A stretch of DNA of 64,000 nt from Pseudomonas sp. DTU_2021_1001937_2_SI_NGA_ILE_001 (GCF_032463525.1 NZ_CP135971.1:1860001-1924000); one strand, 5' to 3'. Numbered from the stretch's first letter, positions 36,299 through 47,020 are shown. Translations and numbers: made by a program. The notes: generated by a model not told the origin, from the sequence alone.

Positions 36299-37534
36299 AT
36301 GCATAACGTCCGTATCGCTTCATCCCTGCTGGCCGCCTTCGGCCTGGGCGCCGCGGCTAACGCCGGTGCCGCCTTCGTCGAAGACAGCAAGGCCAGCCTG
36401 GAAATGCGCAACTTCTACCTGAACCGCGATTTTCGCCAGAGCAATGCGCCCCAGGCCAAGGCCGAAGAATGGGCGCAAGGCTTCACCGCGCGCTTCGAGT
36501 CGGGCTTTAGCGAAGGTCCGGTGGGTCTGGGCCTGGACGCCATCGGCGAACTGGGCATCCGCCTGGACTCCAGCGCCGCGCGGCGCAACACCGGCCTGCT
36601 GGCCTTCGATCCCGCCACCGGCGAACCGGTGGACGAGTACAGCGAACTGGGCGTGGCCGCCAAGCTGCGCGTGTCCAAGAGCGTGCTGAAAGTCGGCACC
36701 CTGCAACCGACCCTGCCGGTGGTGACCTACAACGACACGCGGCTGCTGTCCTCGACCTTTCAGGGCGGTCAGCTGAGTTCCAAAGAAATCGACGGCCTGA
36801 CCTTCAACGCCGGGCGCCTGACCAAGGCCAACCTGCGCGACTCATCGAGCCGCGACGACATCGGCTATGGCGCCGCCCGCAGCGATGCCTTCGACTTCGC
36901 CGGTGGCAGCTACGCCATCACCCCGCAACTGACCGCCAGCTACTACTACGGCAAGCTGGACAACATCTACCGCCAGCACTTCGTCGGCCTGGTGCATACC
37001 CTGCCCTTGGGCGAAGGGCGCAGCCTGCGCAGCGACCTGCGCTACTTCGACAGTGGCAACGACGGCCAGCAACGCGCCGGGCGCATCGACAACCGCAACC
37101 TCAACGGCATGTTCACCCTCACCCAGGGCAGCCATAAGTTCGGCCTGGGCTTTCAGCGGATGTCCGGCGACAGCGCCTTCCCATTCCTCAACGGCGGCGA
37201 CCCCTATTCGGTGAACCTGGTGACCTACAACACCTTCACCCGCGCCGACGAGGATGCCTGGCAGCTGCGCTACGACTATGACTTCGCCGGCCTGGGCATT
37301 CCGGGGCTGAGCTTCATGACCCGCTATGTCGATGGCCGCAACGCAGCCACCGCCAGCGGCAGCCGCGGCGAGGAATGGGAACGCGACACCGACCTGGCCT
37401 ATGTGCTGCAAAGCGGGCCGCTCAAGGGCCTGAGCCTGCGCTGGCGCAACCTGACCTTCCGTTCCGGCAACGGACTGACCACCGACCTGGACGAAAACCG
37501 CCTGATCCTGGGCTACACCCTGGCGCTTTGGTAG
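36299..37534 (+). CDS. paaM: OprD-family outer-membrane porin for phenylacetate
   Basis: 411 residues. Signal peptide of about 24 residues (SSLLAAFGLGAAANAGAAF). It has the OprD start FVEDSKASLEMRNFYLNRDF, basic ladder residues across the strands, LPVVTYNDTRLLSSTFQG and a terminal aromatic strand ending TLALW, as expected for BAM-dependent outer-membrane insertion. In P. putida the equivalent is called PhaK or PaaM and lets phenylacetate cross the outer membrane. Placed between the permease and paaZ, flanked on both sides by REP elements. Confidence 0.94.
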   Translation: MHNVRIASSLLAAFGLGAAANAGAAFVEDSKASLEMRNFYLNRDFRQSNAPQAKAEEWAQGFTARFESGFSEGPVGLGLDAIGELGIRLDSSAARRNTGLLAFDPATGEPVDEYSELGVAAKLRVSKSVLKVGTLQPTLPVVTYNDTRLLSSTFQGGQLSSKEIDGLTFNAGRLTKANLRDSSSRDDIGYGAARSDAFDFAGGSYAITPQLTASYYYGKLDNIYRQHFVGLVHTLPLGEGRSLRSDLRYFDSGNDGQQRAGRIDNRNLNGMFTLTQGSHKFGLGFQRMSGDSAFPFLNGGDPYSVNLVTYNTFTRADEDAWQLRYDYDFAGLGIPGLSFMTRYVDGRNAATASGSRGEEWERDTDLAYVLQSGPLKGLSLRWRNLTFRSGNGLTTDLDENRLILGYTLALW

Positions 37535-37550
37535 CCACGACACATCACCC

Positions 37551-37612
37551 GGCAGGAGCGGCCTCATGTTCATGTCCCCGCCCTTTCGCGGCTGAAGCCG
37601 CTCCTACCGGCT
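37551..37612. repeat. Degenerate REP pair between porin and paaZ
   Basis: GGCAGGAGCGGCCTCATG at the left and TTTCGCGGCTGAAGCCGC followed by TCCTACCGG at the right are head and tail REP units, the left one decayed. It fills the 100-base gap and could act as an mRNA stabiliser or an uncoupling element within the operon. Confidence 0.75.
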
Positions 37613-37636
37613 GTCTACAGATACGGAGAGACCCTG

Positions 37637-39691
<2,055 letters not shown>

Positions 39692-39719
39692 GCAACTGCG
39701 TTACACGGCACAGGACTGC

Positions 39720-40170
39720 TAGGAGCGGCTTTAGCCGCGAAGCGACCGCATGTTCACGACAGATGTACTGAATTTCCTGGCGCTTTCGCGGCTAAAGCCG
39801 CTCCCACCGGGCCACATGCCGCTTAAGAGAACAGTATTGGTTTTAGCCGCAATACGGGTCAGTTAGGCCGGATAGGAGCGGCTTCAGCCGCGAAGCGACC
39901 GCCTGTTCACGACAGATGCAGTGAATGTCCTGGCGCTTTCGCGTCTAAAGCCGCTCCCACCGGGCCACATGCCGCTTAAACGAACAGTATTGGTTTTAGC
40001 CGCAATACGGGTCAGTTAGGACTGGTAGGAGCGGCTTCAGCCGCGAAGCGACCGCATGTTCACGACAGATGCGGTGAATGTCCTGGCGCTTTCGCGTCTA
40101 AAGCCGCTCCCACCGGGCCACATGCCGCTTAAGCGAACAGTATTGGTTTTAACCGCAATACGGGTCAGTT
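39720..40170. repeat. Tandem array of three 153-bp REP-containing units
   Basis: Units begin at 39720, 39873 and 40026, exactly 153 bases apart, and are more than 90 percent alike by eye. Each unit reads: REP head TAGGAGCGGCTTCAGCCGCG; a spacer with GCATGTTCACGACAGATG; an inverted REP ending AAAGCCGCTCCCACCGGG; then a tail with CAGTATTGGTTTTAGCCGC and AATACGGGTCAGTT. The third unit ends after the tail. It fills most of the 578-base gap between paaZ and the convergent GGDEF gene. No protein frame is credible here. Confidence 0.92.
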
Positions 40171-40176
40171 CAGACC

Positions 40177-40199
40177 GTGGGAGCGAGCTTGCTCGCGAA
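40177..40199. repeat. REP of a second family
   Basis: GTGGGAGCGAGCTTGCTCGC is a palindromic REP centred on AAGCTT, distinct from the GGCTTCAGCC family beside it. The same core GCGAGCAAGCTCGC occurs in both long structured repeats. Confidence 0.75.
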
Positions 40200-40269
40200 G
40201 GCCGAGGATGCGTAGCTGATCTGCAGGGAGTTCAAGCTGCACCTGACGCGTTATGAGCCCAGCCCGCCC

Positions 40270-41469
40270 TCAATCCGCCTCGCCCACCAACTCGACGCAG
40301 TCGCGCTGCACCTTGGCGCGGTACAGCGCGTGGTCGACGCTGCGCAGCAAGGCATCGAAACTCTGCGGCGCCGGGCTGCGACCGGTCTGGGTCAGGCCGG
40401 CGCTGAACGCCAGGCGCAAAGGCAGTCGAGCATCCAGCTGGCGGCTGCTCAGCGCCTCGCGCAAGCGCTGCATGAACGCCTGGGCCTGCTGGATATCGGT
40501 GTTGGGCAACAAGAGCAGAAACTCCTCGCCCCCCCAGCGCACGAACACGTCTGAATGACGTTTGAGCGCGAACACCGTCGCGGCGAACACCTGCAGGGCG
40601 CTATCCCCCACCGCATGCCCGTACTGGTCATTGATGCGCTTGAAGTTGTCCAGGTCGATCATCGCCACCGCCATCGGACAGTGCCCCAGCAGCGCCTGTT
40701 TCCATTGCTGGTCGAGGATCGACTGCGCACCACGGCGGTTCAGGGCGCCGGTCAGCACGTCGGTGATACTCAGCTGCACGGCCTGCAGGCGCAGGTGTTC
40801 CTGGAGCATCAGGGCGAAGCCCAGGGTCAGCAGGAACGACACCATGAAGTCCACCAGCAACGCCATGCGCGACGGCATGTCTGGCTCATCGAAGGGCAAT
40901 GGGCCGAGGGGTTCGACCAGCAGGCTGACGCACGACCAGGCCTGGAATCCAAAGGCGAACAGCTGCGTGGCGAAGATACCCCAGGCCCCGCGATAGCGAC
41001 GCAGCAGGCCCAGACACGGGCGCATCTGCAGAGCGATGCCCAGGGCCGCGATGCCGGCAAACCAGGGCACGATGTAGGCGGTGTCGAGCAGCATCAGCGC
41101 GATGCTCAGGTAGAGCAGCGGCAGCACCAGGAGCAGCCGCGCTTGCCTGGCTCGGCTACCGGCCGCGCCGGTGAAATGCAGCAGTGCCACGGTGTGGCAG
41201 CCGATACTGGCAATCAGCAGTCCGGTGCTGGCCAGTAACGCGGCACGCGGGGAGAGAATCTCCAGCCAGTGCAACTGCGGCACCAACAGGCCGGGCTGGA
41301 GCATTTCCGAGAGGCGGTAGCTGGTGTTGAACAGCTCGCCCAGCAACCACCAGTGCAGTGCTTTCGAGGAACGGCCAGGACCGACATAGGACAGGCACAG
41401 CAACAAGGCGGTGGTGATCCCGAAGGGCGTCAGGACCAGCAACAGGGAAAAGGGATCACTGAGCAGCAT
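40270..41469 (-). CDS. Membrane diguanylate cyclase
   Basis: 399 residues. Six or seven hydrophobic helices in residues 1-235, then a GGDEF domain. The signature is RWGGEEFLLLLP, active, with the product-inhibition I-site RHSD five residues before it, so it should make c-di-GMP with feedback control. The membrane part is not a named sensor. The ATG at MLLSDPFSLLLVLTP is chosen over a long frame extension upstream that overlaps siaD's downstream region. It ends next to the REP array; siaD lies 115 bases upstream in the same direction, so co-transcription is possible. Confidence 0.92.
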   Translation of the reverse strand: MLLSDPFSLLLVLTPFGITTALLLCLSYVGPGRSSKALHWWLLGELFNTSYRLSEMLQPGLLVPQLHWLEILSPRAALLASTGLLIASIGCHTVALLHFTGAAGSRARQARLLLVLPLLYLSIALMLLDTAYIVPWFAGIAALGIALQMRPCLGLLRRYRGAWGIFATQLFAFGFQAWSCVSLLVEPLGPLPFDEPDMPSRMALLVDFMVSFLLTLGFALMLQEHLRLQAVQLSITDVLTGALNRRGAQSILDQQWKQALLGHCPMAVAMIDLDNFKRINDQYGHAVGDSALQVFAATVFALKRHSDVFVRWGGEEFLLLLPNTDIQQAQAFMQRLREALSSRQLDARLPLRLAFSAGLTQTGRSPAPQSFDALLRSVDHALYRAKVQRDCVELVGEAD

Positions 41470-41584
41470 GAAGGGCGGGTGTCTCGGGCAGGATCGCAGG
41501 TGCCGAGCATTATGGCAGAGTGCCAGACATTTGGCTCGGCGCGACCCGCCGCACGCACCTGCCGGGCGATTGACGGTACGTGCT

Positions 41585-42334
41585 TCAGTCGGCAGCCGGC
41601 TCCACACGATTGCGCCCGCCCCGCTTGGCGCGGTACAGCGCGCTGTCGGCGCTGCTGTAGGCGGCATCGAAACGGCTGCCCGCCGGGCAGGCGCTGACCC
41701 CGAAACTGGCAGTGATCTGCCGGTTGACCGGGGCCGCAAACCCATGCGCAGCGATGGCCTGGCGCATGCATTCGGCCAGTTCCAACCCTTGCTGCAGGCT
41801 GTCACCGGGCAGGACCACGGTGAACTCTTCACCGCCGACCCGACCGATCACGCCGGCCTTGGCCACGATCGGCGTCAGGCATTCGACGATGCCGCAGATC
41901 ACCGCGTCGCCCGCCGGGTGGCCGAAGTCGTCGTTGATCTGCTTGAACAGGTCGATATCCAGCACGATCAGCACCGCGCCGCTGCTTTCCAGCAGGCGCT
42001 TGGCGCGTTCGATCACCGCTCCCCGGTTGAGAACCCCGGTCAGGGCGTCGTGAGTGGCACGGAATTCCAACTGTTCGGCCAGGGTCTGCAGCTGCAGGTT
42101 GAGGGCGTTCATGTCCCGTTCGGCACGGTCACTGCGGGTGATCAGCCGGCGGGTTTCACGAATCAGACGCTCGAAGTGCCCGGTCAGCTCGCTCAGCGAC
42201 TGCCGATACAGGCCCGCCTCGCCATCGGCCTGCGCCAGCACCGCGCGCGCCCGGGCCAGGGCGTCGGTTTCGCTGCTGAACAGGTCAACGGCCTGATCGG
42301 CTCGCACCTGGAGCACAGAACCTGAGGTCGGCAT
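41585..42334 (-). CDS. siaD: Diguanylate cyclase SiaD
   Basis: 249 residues, no membrane segment. An N-terminal helical/coiled region (about 1-90) precedes the GGDEF domain with RVGGEEFTVVLP. The five-residue offset where an I-site RxxD would lie reads AKAG, so feedback inhibition by this site is not expected. In P. aeruginosa SiaD is activated by unphosphorylated SiaC binding to the N-terminal stalk; the same gene order here (siaA-B-C-D) supports that role. 11 bases after siaC. A longer frame upstream runs into siaC and is rejected. Confidence 0.9.
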   Translation of the reverse strand: MPTSGSVLQVRADQAVDLFSSETDALARARAVLAQADGEAGLYRQSLSELTGHFERLIRETRRLITRSDRAERDMNALNLQLQTLAEQLEFRATHDALTGVLNRGAVIERAKRLLESSGAVLIVLDIDLFKQINDDFGHPAGDAVICGIVECLTPIVAKAGVIGRVGGEEFTVVLPGDSLQQGLELAECMRQAIAAHGFAAPVNRQITASFGVSACPAGSRFDAAYSSADSALYRAKRGGRNRVEPAAD

Positions 42335-42345
42335 GGCCTCTTTCC

Positions 42346-42735
42346 TCAAGAAATGGAAACGGGGTGATCGTTGAAGGTCAACGACGTGAAGTCGGCCTTC
42401 AGCTCTTCTCCGAACTCGAAGATGGTCTCGTCCTCCTCGTCGTGATACCAGTTGACCACCACCTTGTTGCCGGCGATCGCCGCATGGTCGAGGGTATCGA
42501 AGATGTTGAACAGCATCTTGGTGCTGGAGCTGTTGAAGTAGGCCAGGGCGATATTGGCGGTGATCACCGTAGCGTGGCATTCGTCGAGGAATTCGCGCAA
42601 TTGCTGGACGATGGGCGCATAGAAGGCGGCGGCGTTCTCTGGGTAAGACTCGCCCTTGATGGTCAGCAGCTGCTGGTCATAGCGAAAATCGACTTCCGGC
42701 GAGGTGGCCGTGGCAGCGACGAAATAATTGTCCAT
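42346..42735 (-). CDS. siaC: SiaC, phospho-switch protein (DUF1987)
   Basis: 129 residues. The DUF1987 core has YFNSSSTKMLFNIFDTLDHA, and the Ser/Thr cluster 69-72 matches the site phosphorylated by SiaB in P. aeruginosa (Thr68 there). Unphosphorylated SiaC docks on SiaD and switches on c-di-GMP synthesis. Lies 18 bases after siaB and 11 before siaD. Confidence 0.92.
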   Translation of the reverse strand: MDNYFVAATATSPEVDFRYDQQLLTIKGESYPENAAAFYAPIVQQLREFLDECHATVITANIALAYFNSSSTKMLFNIFDTLDHAAIAGNKVVVNWYHDEEDETIFEFGEELKADFTSLTFNDHPVSIS

Positions 42736-42753
42736 GGCGTTGAAGGACTCCGT

Positions 42754-43332
42754 TCAGATGGTGGCTTTGAGGCAGAACAGGGTGGTTTGGGGATCTTCCG
42801 GACGCGGCTGGAAGCTGTACTCCAGCGGCTCGCTGGCATCGCGGGCCATGGTCAGGAAGCCCAGCCCGGCGCCTTTGCTGCCTTCGGGTGTTTCAGCGCG
42901 CAGGGATACCTTGTAGGCCTGCTTGATTTCCTCGACCGACATGCCGCGTAGCGGTTCGAGGTTGGAGCGCAAGCGCTCGACTTCGGTGCTGGCCACCGGG
43001 TTGGCGCACAGCATGGTGTAGCGGTCGTTTGCCGCACTGATACACACCGAGCCCTGACGCAGCGGCGTCTCGCTCTCGGTGGCGGCGCCGAGGGTGTCGG
43101 CCGAGTAATGCACGATGTTCTGCGACAGTTCGATGAACGAAGAGAACAGCTTGCGGCGGGTCGGCCCGCTGACCCCGGAGACTTCCAGTTGCAGCTTGAC
43201 CACTTCGGCCATGGCCGAGACCACGCTGTGGGAGAAGTAGCCCATGTGGTAGAAGATCACGTTGCGCTGCTGGGCAAGGTCGAAAAAGCTCATGTCGTGG
43301 TCCTGAGTGGCGCATAGCAGATTAGTCATCAT
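42754..43332 (-). CDS. siaB: SiaB, SiaC kinase
   Basis: 192 residues (or one fewer; tandem ATGs). GHKL-like kinase of the SiaB/DUF6272 family: ELSQNIVHYS gives the ATP/Mg Asn and GSKGAGLGFLTMARD the Gly-rich lid. It phosphorylates SiaC and so turns SiaD off. Its start overlaps the end of siaA by 11 bases, giving tight coupling of kinase and phosphatase levels. Confidence 0.9.
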   Translation of the reverse strand: MMTNLLCATQDHDMSFFDLAQQRNVIFYHMGYFSHSVVSAMAEVVKLQLEVSGVSGPTRRKLFSSFIELSQNIVHYSADTLGAATESETPLRQGSVCISAANDRYTMLCANPVASTEVERLRSNLEPLRGMSVEEIKQAYKVSLRAETPEGSKGAGLGFLTMARDASEPLEYSFQPRPEDPQTTLFCLKATI

Positions 43333-44587
43333 GGCTCCTGAGGCGGGCGCAAAAGAAAGTCAGGTCGTCGCGGCGGTTCTGTTCGCCCTGCCATTGCGAG
43401 AGGCTGTGCAGCAGGCCCTGGCCGATCTCGGCGGCGGGCCGGTCGCAGTTGGCCAGCAGGCTCTCGAAGACCCGGCGCTTGCCGAAGGCGATGTGCTTGG
43501 CGCCGCCGATCTGGTCGGTCAAGCCGTCAGTGGCGATGAAGATCAGGCTGCCCGGTTCCAGGGGCACGCTGTGCAGCTCCCACTGATAATCCATGCCACT
43601 GTCGACGTAGCCCACGCCCATGCGCTGGCCGGCGATGACTTCGAACTGCGCGGCCTCCGGGTAGAGCACCTGCAACGACAGGCGCGCGCCGGCGAAGCGC
43701 AGCGTCCAGGTCTGGGTGTCGAACCAGAAGAACGCCGCATCCAGGCCGTCGTCGGACTCCGGCATGCCGTCGCCATCGCGGTCCTGGCCGAGCATGCCCT
43801 TGACACTGCGGTTCACCGCCGACAGCAACGTCGCCGGGTTGCGCGGGCCATGCTGCTCCAGGGCCTGGCCCAGGGCGCTGGACGCGATCAGGGTCATGAA
43901 GGCGCCGGGCACGCCATGGCCGGTGCAGTCGGCGATGGCACCGAACCAGCCATCGGGGTAGGTGCAGAAATGGTAGAAGTCGCCCCCCACTACATCGCGC
44001 GGCTCCCAGACCAGCGCCGCGTCACTCAGGGTCGACGCCAGGGTATCGCGGGAGGCGCGCAACATGGCCTTCTGGATGACGCTGGCGTATTCGATGCTCT
44101 GCATCATCTGGCGGTTTTTTTCCGCCTGCATGGCGGCCACCACGGCGATCAGCTGCAGGCCGTTGCCCAGCCCCGCGAAGCGCCCCTGGCGGGTCACCAC
44201 GAAGCCATCGGCCAGGGCCTTTTCACCGAACTCGACGGTCTTGAAGGTCAGCTCTTCGATGCTCATGCCGGCGTCGACGATCAGCGGGTCCTTGTCCATG
44301 AAGGCGATGCAGCTTTTCTTGTCGTACAGCTCACGGTGATAGAGCTTGCTCATCTGCGACAGGAAGATGTTGCGGTTGATCAGGCCGATGGGACGTTCTT
44401 CGTCCACCACCGCCAGGCATACCAGATCGCGCTGCGCCGTGAAGATTTCCATGACCAGCGAATTGGTGGCCTCGGCATCGACTGCAGGGACGTAGTTGCA
44501 CAGGTCACCGGCACTCTTGTGGTCGCGAGGCAATCGGGGACGCATGAATTGGAAATGTTCGGCTTGCATGGGCGGGCCACTGCGCAT
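43322..44587 (-). CDS. siaA: SiaA-like PP2C (SpoIIE-type) phosphatase with N-terminal CBS-like domain
   Basis: 421 residues. The C-terminal phosphatase (about 190-415) has the metal motifs DVVGGDFYHF, ADCTGHGVPGAFMTLI, ATDGLTDQIGG and RRDDLTFF. The N-terminal part (about 30-165) looks like a CBS-pair: LVCLAVVDEERPIGLINRN and DGFVVTRQGRFAGLGNG with helices between. No membrane helix or HAMP is seen, unlike P. aeruginosa SiaA, which is membrane-bound. It should dephosphorylate SiaC and activate SiaD, sensing a cytoplasmic ligand. A second start at 44569 is possible; neither has a strong ribosome site. The 60 bases upstream are AT-rich with a repeated GATATTA. Confidence 0.88.
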   Translation of the reverse strand: MRSGPPMQAEHFQFMRPRLPRDHKSAGDLCNYVPAVDAEATNSLVMEIFTAQRDLVCLAVVDEERPIGLINRNIFLSQMSKLYHRELYDKKSCIAFMDKDPLIVDAGMSIEELTFKTVEFGEKALADGFVVTRQGRFAGLGNGLQLIAVVAAMQAEKNRQMMQSIEYASVIQKAMLRASRDTLASTLSDAALVWEPRDVVGGDFYHFCTYPDGWFGAIADCTGHGVPGAFMTLIASSALGQALEQHGPRNPATLLSAVNRSVKGMLGQDRDGDGMPESDDGLDAAFFWFDTQTWTLRFAGARLSLQVLYPEAAQFEVIAGQRMGVGYVDSGMDYQWELHSVPLEPGSLIFIATDGLTDQIGGAKHIAFGKRRVFESLLANCDRPAAEIGQGLLHSLSQWQGEQNRRDDLTFFCARLRSHDD

Positions 44588-44647
44588 CGTAAATACATGA
44601 CCCTACACCAGCGATATTAAAGTGATATTACATAGCGATGACGGCGC

Positions 44648-45526
44648 TCACTGCGCAGGCATCAGGGTGTCGAGCAGCCAGGCACCTGCAGGCCCCAGCC
44701 CGCGCTGCCGGGACCAGATCACATCCACCGGGCCACTGCGCGGCCAGCCGGGCACCTGCAGTTCCTTGAGCCGCCCGCTGGCATAACCGGACACCAGCCA
44801 GCGCGGCAACGCCGCCCAGCCGAAGCCGAACGCCGCCATGTCCATCAGCAGCAGGTAATTGGGCGCCGACCAGCTGCGCCGCCCTCTGATCGGCAGGTCG
44901 TTGGCCGGCACGCTGTGTTCGACCAGGGTGTTGAGACGCAGCGCGCGGTGTTCAGCCAACTGCTGGTAGCTCACCGTCTCCAGCGCCGCCAGGGGGTGGG
45001 CATGGGCGACGAACAGGCCGAAATTGGCACGCTCGGCGATGGTCGCGTGGCCGATCTCAGGCGGATAGCTGGCCTGGGCCGAGAGCAGCCCGAGGGTGGC
45101 GCGACCACTCTGGATCAGGCTGATGGCGTCGCCATGCTCGGCGAACATGCATTCGAACTCCAGGTCCGGAAAACGCTGGTCCAGCTCGGTCATACGCGTC
45201 TCGAATTCGACGAACTGGTTGGCGTCGGACAACACCAGGGTCAGGCGCGGCTCGACCCCAGCGGCCAGGCGGCCTGCGGTGCGGCGCAGCAGGTCCTGGG
45301 CACACAGCACGTCCTCGACCCGTTCGAGCATCGCCCGACCGGCGTCGGTGAGCACCGGTTGGCGACCGGAACGGTCGAAAAGCTTCAGGTCCAGGTCGAT
45401 TTCCAGACGCGCGATGGCTTCGCTGAGCGTCGACTGGCTCTTGCCCAGGCGCCGGGCGGCGGCGCTGAACGAGCCCAGGGCAGCGATCTGCACGAAGGCT
45501 TGCAGGGCTTCGGGGGAGTAGTTCAT
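44648..45526 (-). CDS. LysR-family regulator, divergent from PACE efflux gene
   Basis: 292 residues from MNYSPEALQAFVQIAALG. Helix-turn-helix SFSAAARRLGKSQSTLSEAI, then the effector-binding domain. A frame extension upstream of this ATG crosses the divergent gene and is not coding. It shares a 96-base promoter region with the PACE gene, which contains the ACCGAT dyads annotated next; regulation of that gene is the natural inference. Confidence 0.93.
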   Translation of the reverse strand: MNYSPEALQAFVQIAALGSFSAAARRLGKSQSTLSEAIARLEIDLDLKLFDRSGRQPVLTDAGRAMLERVEDVLCAQDLLRRTAGRLAAGVEPRLTLVLSDANQFVEFETRMTELDQRFPDLEFECMFAEHGDAISLIQSGRATLGLLSAQASYPPEIGHATIAERANFGLFVAHAHPLAALETVSYQQLAEHRALRLNTLVEHSVPANDLPIRGRRSWSAPNYLLLMDMAAFGFGWAALPRWLVSGYASGRLKELQVPGWPRSGPVDVIWSRQRGLGPAGAWLLDTLMPAQ

Positions 45527-45538
45527 CACAGGCCTCTT

Positions 45539-45585
45539 ATCGGTTTTACCGATGGTAAGTATTTTCACTTTACTCGGGTGACCGA
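45539..45585. promoter_or_regulatory. Two ACCGAT dyads between LysR and PACE genes
   Basis: ATCGGTTTTACCGAT (45539-45553) is a perfect 6-3-6 palindrome containing a T-N11-A pattern, the LysR-box form. TCGGGTGACCGA (45574-45585) is a second, shorter dyad with the same half-site, 35 bases on. Paired sites of this kind are usual for LysR activators. Confidence 0.65.
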
Positions 45586-45622
45586 TGAGAATGCAGGCTT
45601 TTCCGACTTCGGAGCCTCTGCC

Positions 45623-46102
45623 ATGAACGCTGCACAGCCCCACTCCTCCACTCCGGCCGTGCCCGCCAAGACCCTGCGCGAGCGGATTCTGCATGCCTTG
45701 CTGTTCGAAGCCATCGGCGTGCTGATCTGCGCGCCAGTGCTGGCCTGGGTGATGGACCGCTCGCTGGGCAGCATGGGTGCGCTGACGGTGATGATCTCCA
45801 CCGCTGCCATGCTGTGGAACATGCTGTTCAACGCCGCGTTCGACCGCCTGCGGGCGCGCCGCCGGTTCGCCATGACCTTCACCACCCGCGCCCTGCATGC
45901 GATCGCCTTCGAGGGCGGGCTGGTGGTGATCGTCGTCCCGCTGGCGGCCTGGTGGCTGTCGATCAGCCTGGTCCAGGCCTTCTGGCTGGATATCGGCGTG
46001 CTGCTGTTCTTCCTGCCCTACACCCTGGCGTTCAACTGGACCTACGACCTGCTGCGCGAACGCCTGCTGACCCGCCAGCCGGTGGCGCACTGCCGACACT
46101 GA
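45623..46102 (+). CDS. PACE-family multidrug/biocide efflux transporter
   Basis: 159 residues with four membrane helices arranged as two tandem BTP (bacterial transmembrane pair) domains. The first helix carries the conserved Glu of AceI in LLFEAIGVLICAP, the second repeat its counterpart in AIAFEGGLVVIVVP. WNMLFNAAFDR and FNWTYDLLRERLL are the paired repeat ends. AceI relatives export chlorhexidine and short diamines with proton antiport. Divergent from a LysR gene, as is common for this family. Confidence 0.93.
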   Translation: MNAAQPHSSTPAVPAKTLRERILHALLFEAIGVLICAPVLAWVMDRSLGSMGALTVMISTAAMLWNMLFNAAFDRLRARRRFAMTFTTRALHAIAFEGGLVVIVVPLAAWWLSISLVQAFWLDIGVLLFFLPYTLAFNWTYDLLRERLLTRQPVAHCRH

Positions 46103-46183
46103 ATGGTCGCAAAACCGCCCTTCTGTATGGTTTCGGGCGCCTCGCCTTGAGGCACACTGGGCGCCTGACAACAGGGAGCAGTG

Positions 46184-47020
46184 ATGATGACCGAGATACT
46201 CAAGCTGGCCGCCTTCAGCGACGGCGACCAGGGCGGCAACCCGGCGGGGGTGTGGATCGGCGCAACCTTGCCGGACGACGCCAGCATGCAACGCATCGCC
46301 GCCGAGGTGGGCTTTTCCGAAACCGCGTTCGCCGCGCAACAGGCCGATGGCAGCTTTCGCGTGCGCTATTTCTCACCCTTGGCCGAAGTGCCGTTCTGTG
46401 GCCACGCCACCATCGCCTTGGGCGCAGCGCTGGCGGCCCGTGAAGGCGACGGCATCTTCGACCTGCAACTCAACCAGGCGCGCATCACCGTCGAAGGCCA
46501 CGCCCAGGGCAAGCTGGTCTCGGCCGCCCTGCAATCGCCGCCGACGCACAGCCAGCCGGTCAGCGACGCGCTGCTGCAGGAAGCCTTGCAGCTGTTCGGC
46601 TATGGCCATGAGCAACTCGACCCGCGTATCCCGCCTGCCGCGATCAACGGCGGCGCCGGGCATCTGGTGCTGGCGTTGAACAGCCGTGCGGCGCTCAAGG
46701 CCATGCACTACGACCAGGCCGCCGGTCGCGAGCTGATGGTCCGCGAGGGCTGGGCGACCATCGTGCTGGTGTATGCCGAGACCGAGCAGTTCTTCCACAC
46801 CCGCAACCCCTTCGCCTTCGGCGGTGTCTACGAAGACCCGGCGACCGGCGCGGCGACTGCCGCACTGGCCGGCTACCTGCGTGACATCGGCTGGCCGCAC
46901 GGTGGGGTGATCGACATTCTGCAGGGCGAAGACATGGGCAGCCCGTCGCGGCTGCGTGCGGAAATCAGTGCCCAGCCAGGCAGCTCGATCCGTGTGTCGG
47001 GGATGGCGCGCTATCTGTAG
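46184..47020 (+). CDS. PhzF-family isomerase/epimerase-like protein
   Basis: 278 residues with the two-lobed PhzF fold. GGNPAGVW and GFSETAFAA (with the catalytic Glu) are in the first lobe, YFSPLAEVPFCGHATIALGA follows, and VYEDPATGAATAALAGYL closes the second. No phenazine genes are nearby, so a role in secondary metabolism is not implied; most family members are of unknown substrate. GTG, ATG and ATG lie in a row; the GGGAG site favours one of the two ATGs. Convergent with the MFS gene. Confidence 0.9.
   Translation: MMTEILKLAAFSDGDQGGNPAGVWIGATLPDDASMQRIAAEVGFSETAFAAQQADGSFRVRYFSPLAEVPFCGHATIALGAALAAREGDGIFDLQLNQARITVEGHAQGKLVSAALQSPPTHSQPVSDALLQEALQLFGYGHEQLDPRIPPAAINGGAGHLVLALNSRAALKAMHYDQAAGRELMVREGWATIVLVYAETEQFFHTRNPFAFGGVYEDPATGAATAALAGYLRDIGWPHGGVIDILQGEDMGSPSRLRAEISAQPGSSIRVSGMARYL

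Noticed and set aside
39720..40170. Possible CRISPR array from regularly spaced repeats
   Set aside because: The unit is 153 bases and the 'spacers' repeat as well as the 'repeats'. There are no cas genes; the units are paired REPs.
46184..47020. Phenazine biosynthesis gene
   Set aside because: Only PhzF-like fold similarity; no other phz gene is present, and this family is widespread with other or unknown roles.
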